A model generated the notes under the pieces. The model was not told where the DNA came from. It did not search any database and saw only the letters and a list, made by a program, of their open reading frames with translations. From positions 1-44,725 of the forward strand of contig CACYHE010000014.1 of NCBI GenBank assembly GCA_902774185.1: DNA of 44,725 nt, in the 5' to 3' direction. Both the position numbers and the translations under genes were made by a program. This DNA comes from an uncultured Bacteroidales bacterium (GTDB taxonomy: Bacteria > Bacteroidota > Bacteroidia > Bacteroidales > Paludibacteraceae). Positions 1-8,568 of this stretch are shown here, piece by piece (position 1 is the first letter of the stretch; each line of letters starts with the position of its first letter).

Positions 1-1
1 C

Positions 2-355
2 GGCCATGATCGTGGCGCCAAAGTGGTAGCCACCGGTTATGCCGATTGCGGCTTTGATGTCGATATGGGACCGTTGTTCCAGACTCCGGCAGAGGCAGCC
101 AAACAGGCGGTGGAGAACGATGTCCATGTACTGGGTGTCTCCAGCCTCGCGGCAGGTCACAAGACCCTCATCCCGCAGGTCATTGAGGAGCTCAAGAAAC
201 TCGGCCGTCCGGATATCATGGTCACTGCCGGTGGTGTCATCCCCGCGCAGGACTACGACTTCCTCTACAAGGCCGGCGTTGCCGCCATCTTCGGTCCCGG
301 CACCCCTGTTGCCTATTCGGCGAAAGTGGTTATGCAATTATTGATGCAGGAATAA
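2..355 (+). CDS. scpA: Methylmalonyl-CoA mutase large subunit, C-terminal fragment
   Basis: This is the last ~117 residues of a gene that begins before the window. It is the cobalamin-binding domain of methylmalonyl-CoA mutase, which interconverts succinyl-CoA and methylmalonyl-CoA in the propionate pathway. The fragment opens with GHDRGAKV, the end of the DxHxxG motif whose histidine ligates cobalt, and continues with [17 protein letters not shown] and a Rossmann-like fold carrying GVSSLAAGH and VTAGGVIP. All are typical of the large (alpha) subunit. The frame is open from the first complete codon at position 2 to TAA. Family identity is firm. The subunit name assumes the catalytic TIM barrel lies upstream, outside the window. 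A hairpin terminator follows. Confidence 0.93.
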   Translation, partial: GHDRGAKVVATGYADCGFDVDMGPLFQTPAEAAKQAVENDVHVLGVSSLAAGHKTLIPQVIEELKKLGRPDIMVTAGGVIPAQDYDFLYKAGVAAIFGPGTPVAYSAKVVMQLLMQE

Positions 356-380
356 GCGAATCATAGATTCGATAGAAAGC

Positions 381-414
381 ATAGAGGCACCATCGAGGTG
401 TCTCTATCTTTTTT
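381..414 (+). terminator. Rho-independent terminator after the mutase gene
   Basis: ATAGAGGCACC pairs with GGTGTCTCTAT (11 bp, one G-U wobble) across a short loop, and CTTTTTT follows. It lies 26 bases after the mutase stop codon. Confidence 0.85.
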
Positions 415-462
415 GCGGTTTATCAGCCCGAAGTGCATTGTCGGACGATTTTTTTCATTTTT

Positions 463-494
463 CTTGCATATGTCATTTTTTTTGTGTAATTTTG
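463..494 (+). promoter_or_regulatory. Bacteroidota-type promoter for the oxidoreductase gene
   Basis: CTTG at 463-466 (a -33 variant) is followed after exactly 20 bases by TAATTTTG at 487-494, which matches the TAnnTTTG -7 element of the Bacteroidota primary sigma factor. It sits 19 bases before the ATG, so the 5' leader is about a dozen bases. Confidence 0.75.
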
Positions 495-513
495 CACGCA
501 AAATCGTGCAAAT

Positions 514-1128
514 ATGAAAGTACTGTTGATTAATGGTTCTCCGCATAAAAGCGGAAACACGTATCTGGCGCTGAAGGAAGCGGCGCAGGAGTTGGAAAAG
601 AATGGCATCGAGACCGAGATTGTGGGTGTCGGAACAAAGCCCGTACGCGGCTGTATTGCGTGCGCCACGTGTAAGACGAAGAACAATAACCGCTGTGTGT
701 TCGACGACGATATATGCAACGAGGTGAGCGCCAAGATGGCTGAATGCGACGGACTCATTGTGGGTTCGCCGGTTTATTATGGTCAGCCTAACGGGACGAT
801 CATATCGTTGGTACAGCGAATGTTATATTCGAACGGAGCAGCGTTTAACGGCAAGCCTGTAGCAGGTGTGGCTGTTTGTCGTCGAGGCGGTGCGACCGCA
901 GCCTTGCAGACGCTGAATATGCCGTTTCAGTTGCTGAACATGCCGATCGTAACGAGTCAGTACTGGAACATCGTCTATGGTCGTCTGGAAGGCGAAGCGG
1001 CTCTCGATGCCGAAGGCATGCAGACCATGCGGTCGTTGGCCAAGAATATGGCGTATTTGCTGAAAGCCACGGAAGGCAAGGCAAAGCCCGAATACGAGGC
1101 GCGGCAGGCCATGCATTTTATCCGATAA
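514..1128 (+). CDS. Flavodoxin-fold NAD(P)H-dependent oxidoreductase (iron-sulfur flavoprotein-like)
   Basis: A 204-residue cytoplasmic protein of the NADPH-dependent FMN reductase / flavodoxin-like superfamily. The N terminus KVLLINGSPHKSGNT is the phosphate-binding loop for FMN, and DGLIVGSPVYYGQPNG is the second flavin-contacting loop. A cysteine cluster (GCIACATCKT, then a further Cys about nine residues on) resembles the compact motif of iron-sulfur flavoproteins. Such proteins usually move electrons from NAD(P)H to quinones, nitro compounds or azo compounds; the substrate here cannot be deduced. It has its own promoter and is monocistronic or at most weakly linked to the antiporter, which has a separate promoter. 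Whether the cysteines bind a cluster is uncertain. Confidence 0.85.
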   Translation: MKVLLINGSPHKSGNTYLALKEAAQELEKNGIETEIVGVGTKPVRGCIACATCKTKNNNRCVFDDDICNEVSAKMAECDGLIVGSPVYYGQPNGTIISLVQRMLYSNGAAFNGKPVAGVAVCRRGGATAALQTLNMPFQLLNMPIVTSQYWNIVYGRLEGEAALDAEGMQTMRSLAKNMAYLLKATEGKAKPEYEARQAMHFIR

Positions 1129-1131
1129 AAC

Positions 1132-1175
1132 TGCAGAATTATTTGCGTAATTGAAAAAAAAGCAGTAATTTTGCA
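1132..1175 (+). repeat. 44-bp promoter-containing direct repeat, copy 1
   Basis: The 44 bases here are identical to 8060-8103 upstream of rplU. Flanking bases differ at once on both sides. The unit contains a complete TTTG-N20-TAATTTTG promoter. Confidence 0.9.
1142..1173 (+). promoter_or_regulatory. Bacteroidota-type promoter for the cation antiporter
   Basis: TTTG at 1142-1145, 20 bases, then TAATTTTG at 1166-1173. Transcription should begin near 1180, leaving only about 13 untranslated bases before the ATG at 1193. The same 32 bases drive rplU at 8070-8101. Confidence 0.85.
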
Positions 1176-1192
1176 GCGCAAAATTGTTGACT

Positions 1193-2539
1193 ATGGTACA
1201 TGATTTATATATTTTGATGATCACAGCGGGCGTGGTGAGTCTGCTGTTCAAATTACTTAAGCAACCGGTTGTGCTGGGTTACATCGTTGCCGGTGTGTTG
1301 GTTGGTCCGAACCTGTTTGGTGAGAACTTAGTCAACCACGAGAATGTTGAGGCCTGGGGTAATATCGGTGTGCTGTTTGTGCTGTTCTGTATCGGTTTGG
1401 AGTTCCGTTTGAAGAACCTGTTCGAGAGCGGCAAGACGGCGGCAGTAGGAGCGATCACGATTATCAGCGGTATGTTACTATTGGGGTACGGCGTAGGCAG
1501 ATGGGCTGAGTTGGATAACATGAACTCGCTTTTCTTGGCCGCGATGCTCTGTATGAGCAGTACGACGATCGTGATGAAGGCCATTGACGAGGCGGGATTG
1601 AGTAAGGCGCGGTTTGTGAAGGGCGCAACAGGTATCTTGATTCTGGAAGACATCGTTGCCGTGGTGCTGCTTGTGTTGCTATCGAGTATTGCGGTGAAGA
1701 ACAGTTTCGAAGGTGTGGTGCTGCTCAAGAAAGTAGGCGTGCTGGCCGTGACGCTGGTTGTATGGTTCGTAGTCGGCATATTGGTGATCCCTACCCTGAT
1801 TCGCAAAGTGCGTCCCTACCTGAATGACGAGACGCTGATCATCCTGTCGCTCGGTCTGTGTCTGGGCATGGTGCTGACGGCCGAGGAAGCCGGTTTCAGT
1901 AGTGCGTTAGGTGCATTTGTGATGGGTATGGTGCTGGCTGAGACTTTGGAGTCGCACCGTATTGAAAAACTGATGTCACCGCTTAAGAATGTGTTTGCCG
2001 CTATCTTCTTCGTGTCGGTAGGTATGATGATTAATCCTTCGCAGTTGGTGCTGTACTGGCCGTCTATCTTATTTGTATCGTTCGTTATCATCGTAGGTAT
2101 GATCACGTTCGGTACCTTAGGATGCTGGTGGGGCGGAGAGACGATGAAGGACTCCATGCAGACGGGTTTCTGTTTCGTGCAGATCGGTGAGTTCTCGTTT
2201 ATCATCGCAGCCTTGGGAAGTAAGTTAGGTGTGACCGATCCGGTACTCTACCCGATCATCGTGGCTTCCAGTGTGCTGACGACATTCCTAACGCCATATA
2301 TTATGAAGGCAACCGTTCCGTGTTATAACTTCCTTTACAAGCATTCTTCGAACCGTTTGCGCGGAAAGATAGACAAGCGAGAACAAGAGGTTGCATTGGC
2401 GGAGAATAAGACTTCGGGTGCTTCGGAGACGAAGTTTTTATCCCATGCCGACAAGGTACAACACGCCGTTCGCAAGACCATTATTACCAAACGTGTGGTT
2501 AAGTTATTCTATAAGAATATGAGTGAGAATGACAATTAA
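1193..2539 (+). CDS. Cation:proton antiporter, CPA2 family (KefB/KefC-like membrane domain)
   Basis: A 448-residue inner-membrane protein with about 12 predicted transmembrane segments, matching the Na+/H+ exchanger domain of the CPA2 family. Recognisable stretches are the N-terminal LGYIVAGVLVGPN, the IGLEF region, ILILEDIVAVVLLV in the core helix carrying the conserved acidic residues, and FVQIGEFSFIIAALG. The hydrophilic tail of about 60 residues lacks the TrkA-N/C (RCK) domain found in full KefB/KefC, so gating probably differs. I chose ATG 1193 over the in-frame TTG at 1184 because 1184 would lie almost on the expected transcription start. The transported cation (K+ or Na+) cannot be told from sequence. 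Confidence 0.88.
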   Translation: MVHDLYILMITAGVVSLLFKLLKQPVVLGYIVAGVLVGPNLFGENLVNHENVEAWGNIGVLFVLFCIGLEFRLKNLFESGKTAAVGAITIISGMLLLGYGVGRWAELDNMNSLFLAAMLCMSSTTIVMKAIDEAGLSKARFVKGATGILILEDIVAVVLLVLLSSIAVKNSFEGVVLLKKVGVLAVTLVVWFVVGILVIPTLIRKVRPYLNDETLIILSLGLCLGMVLTAEEAGFSSALGAFVMGMVLAETLESHRIEKLMSPLKNVFAAIFFVSVGMMINPSQLVLYWPSILFVSFVIIVGMITFGTLGCWWGGETMKDSMQTGFCFVQIGEFSFIIAALGSKLGVTDPVLYPIIVASSVLTTFLTPYIMKATVPCYNFLYKHSSNRLRGKIDKREQEVALAENKTSGASETKFLSHADKVQHAVRKTIITKRVVKLFYKNMSENDN

Positions 2540-2576
2540 GTTGAAAGTGGAAAGTTGAAAGTTGAAAGTTGAAAGT
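2540..2576 (+). repeat. Heptad array GTTGAAA in an intergenic gap
   Basis: About five 7-base units (GTTGAAA, one GTGGAAA) begin directly after the antiporter TAA and reach to within 10 bases of the next ATG. The array fills almost the whole intergenic gap, in sense orientation to both genes. Confidence 0.92.
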
Positions 2577-2584
2577 TAATGGTT

Positions 2585-3427
2585 ATGAAAAAAGTATATG
2601 TATTTCTTGCGGCGGTGCTGAGTGTTACTGCCGTCATGGCTCAAGAGAAGAGTGATCCATTAGCAACCGGTTTAGGCGGTGTGGCAACGGTAGTAGGTGA
2701 AACGCAAACCGCGACGGACAGTTTGGTGAGCGTTCCGGTAGAGAATGAAAGCACAAAGGAGGTGCCGTTATGGAAACAGAAATTGTACTACGGGTATAAT
2801 TTCGACATCTATTTTCACCACAACACCAAGCAGGGCACGAAGGAGAACGGTTGGTCGATCGCCATCGAGCCGGAGTTGGGTTGGAAGTTAAAAGAGCGTA
2901 TCTATTTAGGTATGCGTGTTGCCGGAGCGTATCAAGACTCGTACACGACCTATTCGTATGAAGGTTTGGACGGAAAGACCTATTCGCAGGACTTGCGTGT
3001 GGTGAACGGATCGTGGTCCGTGACGCCGTATATGCGGTATCGTCTGAAGACGCTTTTTGACGGAAAGTTAGGTATCTGGATGGAGGCGCACTTATACACC
3101 GGCATGGAGTTTCCGCGTGTAAAGAACGGTACGATCCAAGGCACCGATTATGAGGGTTTACGGCACAGTGTGACCTACGGCGCCCAGTTATCACCGGTGA
3201 TCACGTATCAGTTCAGTAAGAAACGGAGTTTCCAGATCTTCTTCTCGATTATGAGTGTGGGTTACAGCGGCCAGGCAAAGTTCTATCAAGACCCGACAAC
3301 CGGAGCACGGCATACCGAGTACACGAACGATGTGATTGTGTTCTCGGGTAAACTGAAGAATTTGTTAGCCAACCAGTTCACGCCCGGTTTGTACGGACTG
3401 AAATTCGGTGTACAGAAGAGTTTCTAA
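2585..3427 (+). CDS. Predicted outer-membrane beta-barrel protein
   Basis: A 280-residue protein with a Sec signal peptide (MKKVYVFLAAVLSVTAVMA, cut before QEKS), a Thr/Ser-rich stretch to about residue 55, then alternating polar/hydrophobic strands such as KLYYGYNFDIYFHH, RIYLGMRVAGAY and SWSVTPYMRYRL. It ends in ...FGVQKSF, and a terminal Phe is the usual outer-membrane barrel signal. I do not recognise a family. ATG 2585 is preferred over 2579 because it gives a standard signal peptide. The downstream TamB-like gene starts inside its last codons (20-base overlap), so the two are probably translated together, which suggests an envelope role. Confidence 0.75.
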   Translation: MKKVYVFLAAVLSVTAVMAQEKSDPLATGLGGVATVVGETQTATDSLVSVPVENESTKEVPLWKQKLYYGYNFDIYFHHNTKQGTKENGWSIAIEPELGWKLKERIYLGMRVAGAYQDSYTTYSYEGLDGKTYSQDLRVVNGSWSVTPYMRYRLKTLFDGKLGIWMEAHLYTGMEFPRVKNGTIQGTDYEGLRHSVTYGAQLSPVITYQFSKKRSFQIFFSIMSVGYSGQAKFYQDPTTGARHTEYTNDVIVFSGKLKNLLANQFTPGLYGLKFGVQKSF

Positions 3428-6400
3428 ATTATTATGGAAGATCCCGCTTCGATTGGTTGAGATCATCGTGGGGCTGGTATTACTACTGTTGATTGCAGTG
3501 GTATGTGTGATCTATGTTCCTTCGTTCCGTAAAGCAGCGCTGAACAAGGGTATCTCTATCGCCAATGAGCAGACGGACTATGATATCGAATTGGGAGAGC
3601 TCTATCTCTCGCCGTTTCACCATTCGCCGATGGTGCTTTATCGGGCTTACAAAGGGCAGGAAGACCTGCCGCTGGAGGTACAGATAGACCGTTTGTTTGT
3701 CGGCCATCGGGGACAAGACACCTTAGTTTACGTACACGCGTTACGCCTGAAGGCGGTGGTTAGAACGAGTCAAATTTCAAATTTCAAATCTCAAATTTTA
3801 AACACTCCTATCGAAGTAGAGCAGTTGTATCTGGAGAATACGGTTTTTCATTCGGATAGTTTGATTGCGTCGGTAGGTATTGATGCGAGGATAGGATTGT
3901 TAGATGTACGTAGTCCGCAACTGAATATTGCGCAAGGTAAATATCCCTTGCACGGTCTTCGTTTGCACGGCGCTGAGGTAGCGATTGACTTACGCGAGAC
4001 GCCTCCGGACACAACGGCACAGGATAGTGAGACGCCCCCTATGCTGATGGCGTTTGAGGTGCCAGACGGAGATATTCGGAATCTGCGATTCCGGTTAACT
4101 CCGTTAGGTATCGACATAAGCACCCGTTCGTTGGTAACCAATGTGTTAGCGGACGTAGGAGCGAACCTGTATGATGCCCGAAATATCGATATCGGAGGGT
4201 TACGTTTCGGTATGGGTGACCTGTCTATTCCTGCAGACACAATCTACGGCAATGCGTCCGTCAATTTGGCCAATAACCTGATTACGAGCAAGGGATTGCA
4301 TGTTCGTTCCGACGAGATGGGTGCGAAAGCAGACCTGTATGCGACGCAGATGAACCTTGAAACGATGCGTGTAGAGGTGACCGGCGATGCGGAGTTCCAA
4401 GGCAGCAAGGCCAAGTTGCGTGCCATGTACGACATCGACGATGAGAAGTATGACGCGAAGGTGCATATCGACCGTGTGGACTTGAGTCCTTTCTTACAGG
4501 ACTCTACCCCATTATCCCTTGCCGGAGATATCGAAGCAACGGGTAAAGGTATTGACCCGAAGCGAGCGATGCGTTCGCATATCAAGCTTAATCTGGACGA
4601 AGCGATCTACGGTAACTACGACGTCTCCCATACCTCACTGGATGCAGCAACCGACAGTGCGCTATCCGTAGCACTTTCGATGCCCGGGTTGCAGGTAGAT
4701 ATCGCCTCTCCAATGCCGCTTTTTGATTTGATTGACCGGATATCGCCGTTAGTAAACACGGTGAGCGATTCGGCCGTGCTCCATGCACTCACTTCGTTGG
4801 AAGACTTGACGGTCTTAGACACGATACGACACAAGATACCGGCTATCGATGCCGCTATCACGCTGAGCAAAGGCAGTCCGGTACAAGCATTCATCGACAG
4901 TACGGGTTTGGATATCGAACAGGTGTTACTGGCACTCCGCTCCGATTCGCTTCGCACGGATCTGGCGCTGGATGTAGCAACCAATGAGACGCAACAGACA
5001 CTCCGTTTGCCTGCAGCCAAGGCTTCGTTGAAAGTGGGCATGGAAGAAGGAACAACGAATGTAGCGCTAGGGGCGGACACGCGTCTCACAGACGGTTTGA
5101 TGAGTGCCTATGACCTTTGTTCCGATATAGGTTTCCGCATGGATGTGACACGTTCCGGAAAAGCGTTGTACGGGGACGGACGAATCACCTTAGACAGCCT
5201 TGCTTATCAGAATACGGAACTGGGTAACCATGCCGTTGACCTTCGTATTTTGCCTTCGCAGGAACACACGAACGCGATACGTGCCGATGTACAGTTGGAT
5301 GATATCCCGTTGGAACTGGTGAACAGTTTTGTGACGCTGACGGATATTGATCTAGCAGGAGCGATACGAGCGTCGGCTTCCGTGGACGGTTTACCGGCTA
5401 AAACAGATATATCCGCGGAGGTACAACCGATCGGTGTTCGGGCGAAATACGTTCCTTATGAGATCGGTATCCGTTTGGGAGAGACTCCTATTATCATGCA
5501 GCATAATCATGTGGGCCTCAACGGATTACCTATCTACATGGTTGACAGTACGTTCTTGGCATTATACGGCGGTTTGGACCTGGAAGAGATGCGTCTGGAC
5601 ATCACGCTGGAGGCGGACAGTTTTGCGCCGGTTAAGTTGACGAAAGGCGGTCCGTTCCCGGTTTATGGTGAGTTAGCGACCGATCTGCACGGTCGTGTAA
5701 CGGGTCCGCTGGACAGCATCGTGGCGGATGTGGATCTGACCTTGCTTCCTGTGACCGATATCACCTACCCTATTGATAAGAAGAACTTAGCACAAGTCAA
5801 ACCGCACGGCACCGTTTCCGTGCATTGTCCGGTAGCCGCTATCGATTCGTTACGTCTTGGAGGTCGCATCAACGTGGATGACGGATTTATTCGTTATTCG
5901 CCTAAACTCTACCCCGTTATGCCGTTCCATGTCGATTCGGGCAGTCATGTTGCTTTCAACGGTCCGATCGGTCAGACGCGGTTAAACGTGTCCGCTTCGC
6001 AGCGGGTGAAAGCCGACGTTGAATCGGACGATCAGGATACGCGTCGGGTTGATTTCACAACCGGCGTACGGGTAAACGGCGTCTTGGATTCAATCGGTTT
6101 GAAGAGTATCGGTTTCTTCCTGGAAGCCCCTGAGGACGAGGCTATTACACGGGAGTTAGAGTCGGTAGATGAAGAGACACGCGAAGGTCTCGCAGCTACG
6201 CTGCTGGCGACGGGTATGTATGTAGGCGAGAGTAACGATGCGGTAGAGCGCGACGGTTATGCCCTATCGTCCATCTTGAACAGTCGTATCAATGCAGCGA
6301 TGGCGAACTCAAAGATCGGTAAGTTCATGGACGTAGATATCAGTAGTGCCCAAACAACCCACGCGTCAGGAAAGACGAACGATATGAATATATCGATCAG

Positions 6401-7994
6401 CAAGTCGTTTTTCAAAGACAAACTGCGTATCACAATAGGTTCGACGCTGACGGACAACCCGGAGATCAATAAGACCAGTGGTTTATTCACGAATTTCGCC
6501 GCAGATTACAAGCTAACCAAAGAAGGCAATGTACTGCTGCATCTATACTCACAGCGAGACTATAACAATGTGCTGGAGGGTGAGTTGTACAAATCCGGTC
6601 TGGCGATACGTGCCAACAAAGACTGGCGTCGTCAAGAACTGTTTAAGGGCGATTCGATCAAGCGCACCTACGGTTTGCAAGCAGACGCAGGTGTGGCATA
6701 CAGGTCGAACAACAGTATCGGTCCTGACTTGACGCTCAAGTCCACGATCAGGAATGTGTTCGGTAAAGGGGAGACGTTTACCCTGAAGGGTAACGGAGCT
6801 TATTTCTGGGCATTACGCGGTAGGCATCACGGGGATCCGAAGAAGACGGACACGTATAAGTTAGGCGCGAATGCGTCGTTGATTTTCCCGTACCTGCATT
6901 GGGCAGGAGACCATAATCCCGATGGCGACACACGCTATATGTTGGGTTACCAATACGAGAATATCGCAGGCGGATACGGTGTGAACAAAGTGTCCGGTTC
7001 ATTCTCCTATTTCATTCGTTCCGCTCATAATCCGTATATCACCCATGCCTTCACACCTTTCTCGCTTTCTGTGGTACTGATGAAAGCGGAATCGGAAGAC
7101 CTGTTGGACAAAGCGGCTGAGTATCCACAGTTGATCAAAGTGATTGCCGGAGATGAATTCATCCCTTCTATTGCGTATAACTTCATCTATGATAACTACC
7201 GCTCCAAACGTGCTGTTAACACGATGCTGGACCTTGGCGTCAAAGAGTCCGGCAACCTGATCAACGCCCTTTATTGCGCATTCGGCTACAAGTGGGAAGA
7301 AAAGGAAAAACCGCTGGGTAAGATCACGTTTAACCAGTTTGTCAAACTATCTGCCGAGTTACGCAATAAATTCAATTTCACCGACCAGGTTTGTATCGCT
7401 ACGCGTCTGTATGCAGGAGCGAATATTCCTTTAGGAAATTCGAATTTCTCGCCCCTTTCGGAGGCCTTCTATACCGGTGGTCCGAATAGTTTGCGTGCCG
7501 CGTCTCCTTATGCTTACGGACCGGGTAATTTCTATTCAGCTAAGTATAACCAGAACTTCTTCCATTCGGGCGATGTGAAGTTAGAAGCGAATTTCGAGTT
7601 GCGTTTCCCGATTGTATGGAAACTATACGGAGCGGCGTTCTTAGATGCCGGAAACGTATGGAACTGGTATTCGACAGTGGACCTATTCAAAGCGGCAGGG
7701 TTCGAAGATTATCTGACGCGTTTGGAGATTTCGGAGACTTTGTACGACGGTATTCTGAATAATCCGGAATGGGCAAAACAGATTGCTTTGGGAACCGGAG
7801 CGGGTTTGCGACTGGATATAGACGGTTTGGTTGTTCGCTTGGATGTAGGTGTAGGTATCCATGCGCCGTATCAGACATTCCGTTACGACAAGAAGGGCAA
7901 TGCCGACCTGACGCAACCGATCCACAGTTATTACAACATACCGTCGGTACTTGACGGACTTCGTATCAATTTCGGTATCGGTTATCCGTTCTAA
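3408..7994 (+). CDS. TamB-like translocation/assembly protein fused to an Omp85 (TamL-like) barrel
   Basis: A 1528-residue protein. Residues ~15-36 form an N-terminal membrane anchor (LVEIIVGLVLLLLIAVVCVI). It is followed by about 1000 residues of repeating beta-rich AsmA/TamB-type sequence and a TamB C-terminal region ending near residue 1065 (LTDNPEINKTSGLF and following). Instead of stopping, the frame continues into about 450 residues that look like an Omp85 barrel. These carry GGPNSLRAASPYAYGPG (~1356-1372), the counterpart of the Bacteroidota TamL motif, the strand pair LRFPIVWKLYGAAFLDAGN, and a terminal GIGYPF. Known TamB links the inner membrane to an outer-membrane TamA/TamL partner; here both ends seem to be one chain, with no recognisable POTRA domains. 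The GTG start overlaps the previous gene by 20 bases. A heptad array encodes QISNFKSQILN near residue 125. Confidence 0.8.
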   Translation: MYRRVSKLLWKIPLRLVEIIVGLVLLLLIAVVCVIYVPSFRKAALNKGISIANEQTDYDIELGELYLSPFHHSPMVLYRAYKGQEDLPLEVQIDRLFVGHRGQDTLVYVHALRLKAVVRTSQISNFKSQILNTPIEVEQLYLENTVFHSDSLIASVGIDARIGLLDVRSPQLNIAQGKYPLHGLRLHGAEVAIDLRETPPDTTAQDSETPPMLMAFEVPDGDIRNLRFRLTPLGIDISTRSLVTNVLADVGANLYDARNIDIGGLRFGMGDLSIPADTIYGNASVNLANNLITSKGLHVRSDEMGAKADLYATQMNLETMRVEVTGDAEFQGSKAKLRAMYDIDDEKYDAKVHIDRVDLSPFLQDSTPLSLAGDIEATGKGIDPKRAMRSHIKLNLDEAIYGNYDVSHTSLDAATDSALSVALSMPGLQVDIASPMPLFDLIDRISPLVNTVSDSAVLHALTSLEDLTVLDTIRHKIPAIDAAITLSKGSPVQAFIDSTGLDIEQVLLALRSDSLRTDLALDVATNETQQTLRLPAAKASLKVGMEEGTTNVALGADTRLTDGLMSAYDLCSDIGFRMDVTRSGKALYGDGRITLDSLAYQNTELGNHAVDLRILPSQEHTNAIRADVQLDDIPLELVNSFVTLTDIDLAGAIRASASVDGLPAKTDISAEVQPIGVRAKYVPYEIGIRLGETPIIMQHNHVGLNGLPIYMVDSTFLALYGGLDLEEMRLDITLEADSFAPVKLTKGGPFPVYGELATDLHGRVTGPLDSIVADVDLTLLPVTDITYPIDKKNLAQVKPHGTVSVHCPVAAIDSLRLGGRINVDDGFIRYSPKLYPVMPFHVDSGSHVAFNGPIGQTRLNVSASQRVKADVESDDQDTRRVDFTTGVRVNGVLDSIGLKSIGFFLEAPEDEAITRELESVDEETREGLAATLLATGMYVGESNDAVERDGYALSSILNSRINAAMANSKIGKFMDVDISSAQTTHASGKTNDMNISISKSFFKDKLRITIGSTLTDNPEINKTSGLFTNFAADYKLTKEGNVLLHLYSQRDYNNVLEGELYKSGLAIRANKDWRRQELFKGDSIKRTYGLQADAGVAYRSNNSIGPDLTLKSTIRNVFGKGETFTLKGNGAYFWALRGRHHGDPKKTDTYKLGANASLIFPYLHWAGDHNPDGDTRYMLGYQYENIAGGYGVNKVSGSFSYFIRSAHNPYITHAFTPFSLSVVLMKAESEDLLDKAAEYPQLIKVIAGDEFIPSIAYNFIYDNYRSKRAVNTMLDLGVKESGNLINALYCAFGYKWEEKEKPLGKITFNQFVKLSAELRNKFNFTDQVCIATRLYAGANIPLGNSNFSPLSEAFYTGGPNSLRAASPYAYGPGNFYSAKYNQNFFHSGDVKLEANFELRFPIVWKLYGAAFLDAGNVWNWYSTVDLFKAAGFEDYLTRLEISETLYDGILNNPEWAKQIALGTGAGLRLDIDGLVVRLDVGVGIHAPYQTFRYDKKGNADLTQPIHSYYNIPSVLDGLRINFGIGYPF
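3771..3803 (+). repeat. Intragenic heptad array CAAATTT (TamB-like gene)
   Basis: Four 7-base units (CAAATTT, one CAAATCT) within the TamB-like gene, encoding QISNFKSQILN. The reading frame is kept. Confidence 0.88.
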
Positions 7995-8059
7995 TGAGGG
8001 CTGAATGGACACATTTTTGCCTTCTAATGTTTACATAAATAAAAAAAAGTAATTTTTTT

Positions 8060-8103
8060 TGCAGAATTATTTGCGTAATTGAAAAAAAAGCAGTAATTTT
8101 GCA
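8060..8103 (+). repeat. 44-bp promoter-containing direct repeat, copy 2
   Basis: Identical over 44 bases to 1132-1175, including a run of eight A residues between the -33 and -7 elements. Confidence 0.9.
8070..8101 (+). promoter_or_regulatory. Bacteroidota-type promoter for rplU-rpmA
   Basis: TTTG at 8070-8073, 20 bases, TAATTTTG at 8094-8101. Transcription is expected to start near 8108. Confidence 0.85.
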
Positions 8104-8230
8104 CGCTTTTTGTCGAGAGCTTTACGCTCGAGAAAAATCGCACTTGAGATTTTATGCGGATCAGGCTCGAATAAGTGTCTTTTCGAATAAAGACCGCCGC
8201 ACCGCCCTAACATTAATTACAACAGTACAC

Positions 8231-8551
8231 ATGTACGCAATTGTAGAGATGAAAGGCCAGCAGTTCAGAGTAGAAGCTGGCAAAAAATTGTTCATCAATC
8301 GTATGAACGAGCTCGAGAAAGGCGCAACCGTTGAGTTTGAGAACGTGTTATTGCTGGACAACGAGGGTAAAGTAAAAGTTGGTGCTCCTTACGTAAAGGG
8401 TGCAAAAGTGGTTTGCGAAGTACTCGACAACGAGTGCCGTGGAGAGAAGGTTCTTGTATTCCACAAGAAACGTCGCAAAGGTTATCGCAAGCTGAACGGT
8501 CACCGTCAGGACTTGACCAACGTAATTGTTAAAGAAATTGTTATTGCTTAA
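8231..8551 (+). CDS. rplU: Large-subunit ribosomal protein L21 (bL21)
   Basis: A 106-residue protein, the normal bL21 length, starting [20 protein letters not shown]. It carries the conserved [14 protein letters not shown] strand and the C-terminal basic [15 protein letters not shown], which contacts 23S rRNA. The open frame extends upstream to 8099, but homology begins at ATG 8231. It is followed 17 bases later by rpmA, the usual L21-L27 pair. Confidence 0.97.
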   Translation: MYAIVEMKGQQFRVEAGKKLFINRMNELEKGATVEFENVLLLDNEGKVKVGAPYVKGAKVVCEVLDNECRGEKVLVFHKKRRKGYRKLNGHRQDLTNVIVKEIVIA

Positions 8552-8568
8552 AAGAAAGGACAACCAGT

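Larger units (their letters stand above)
7995..8230 (+). promoter_or_regulatory. rplU-rpmA leader region with promoter and hairpins
   Basis: This gap holds the second copy of the 44-bp promoter repeat (8060-8103), then a leader of about 120 bases before the rplU ATG. In the leader, GTCTTT (8177-8182) pairs perfectly with AAAGAC (8189-8194), and GAGC pairs with GCTC near 8115-8130. A leader this long is unusual beside the ~13-base leaders elsewhere in the window. It could carry autogenous ribosomal-protein control; that is inference, as I do not recognise a named leader family. No terminator was seen after the TamB-like gene. Confidence 0.5.

Noticed and set aside
3408-7994. Possibility that the TamB-barrel fusion is an artefact of two genes joined by a sequencing error
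   Set aside because: The frame is continuous over the junction near 6600. No start codon context, spacer or repeat array marks a lost gene boundary there. It still deserves read-level checking.
8099-8230. Extended start for L21 at 8099
   Set aside because: The extra 44 residues lie in the expected untranslated leader just after the promoter -7 box. L21 homology begins at ATG 8231.
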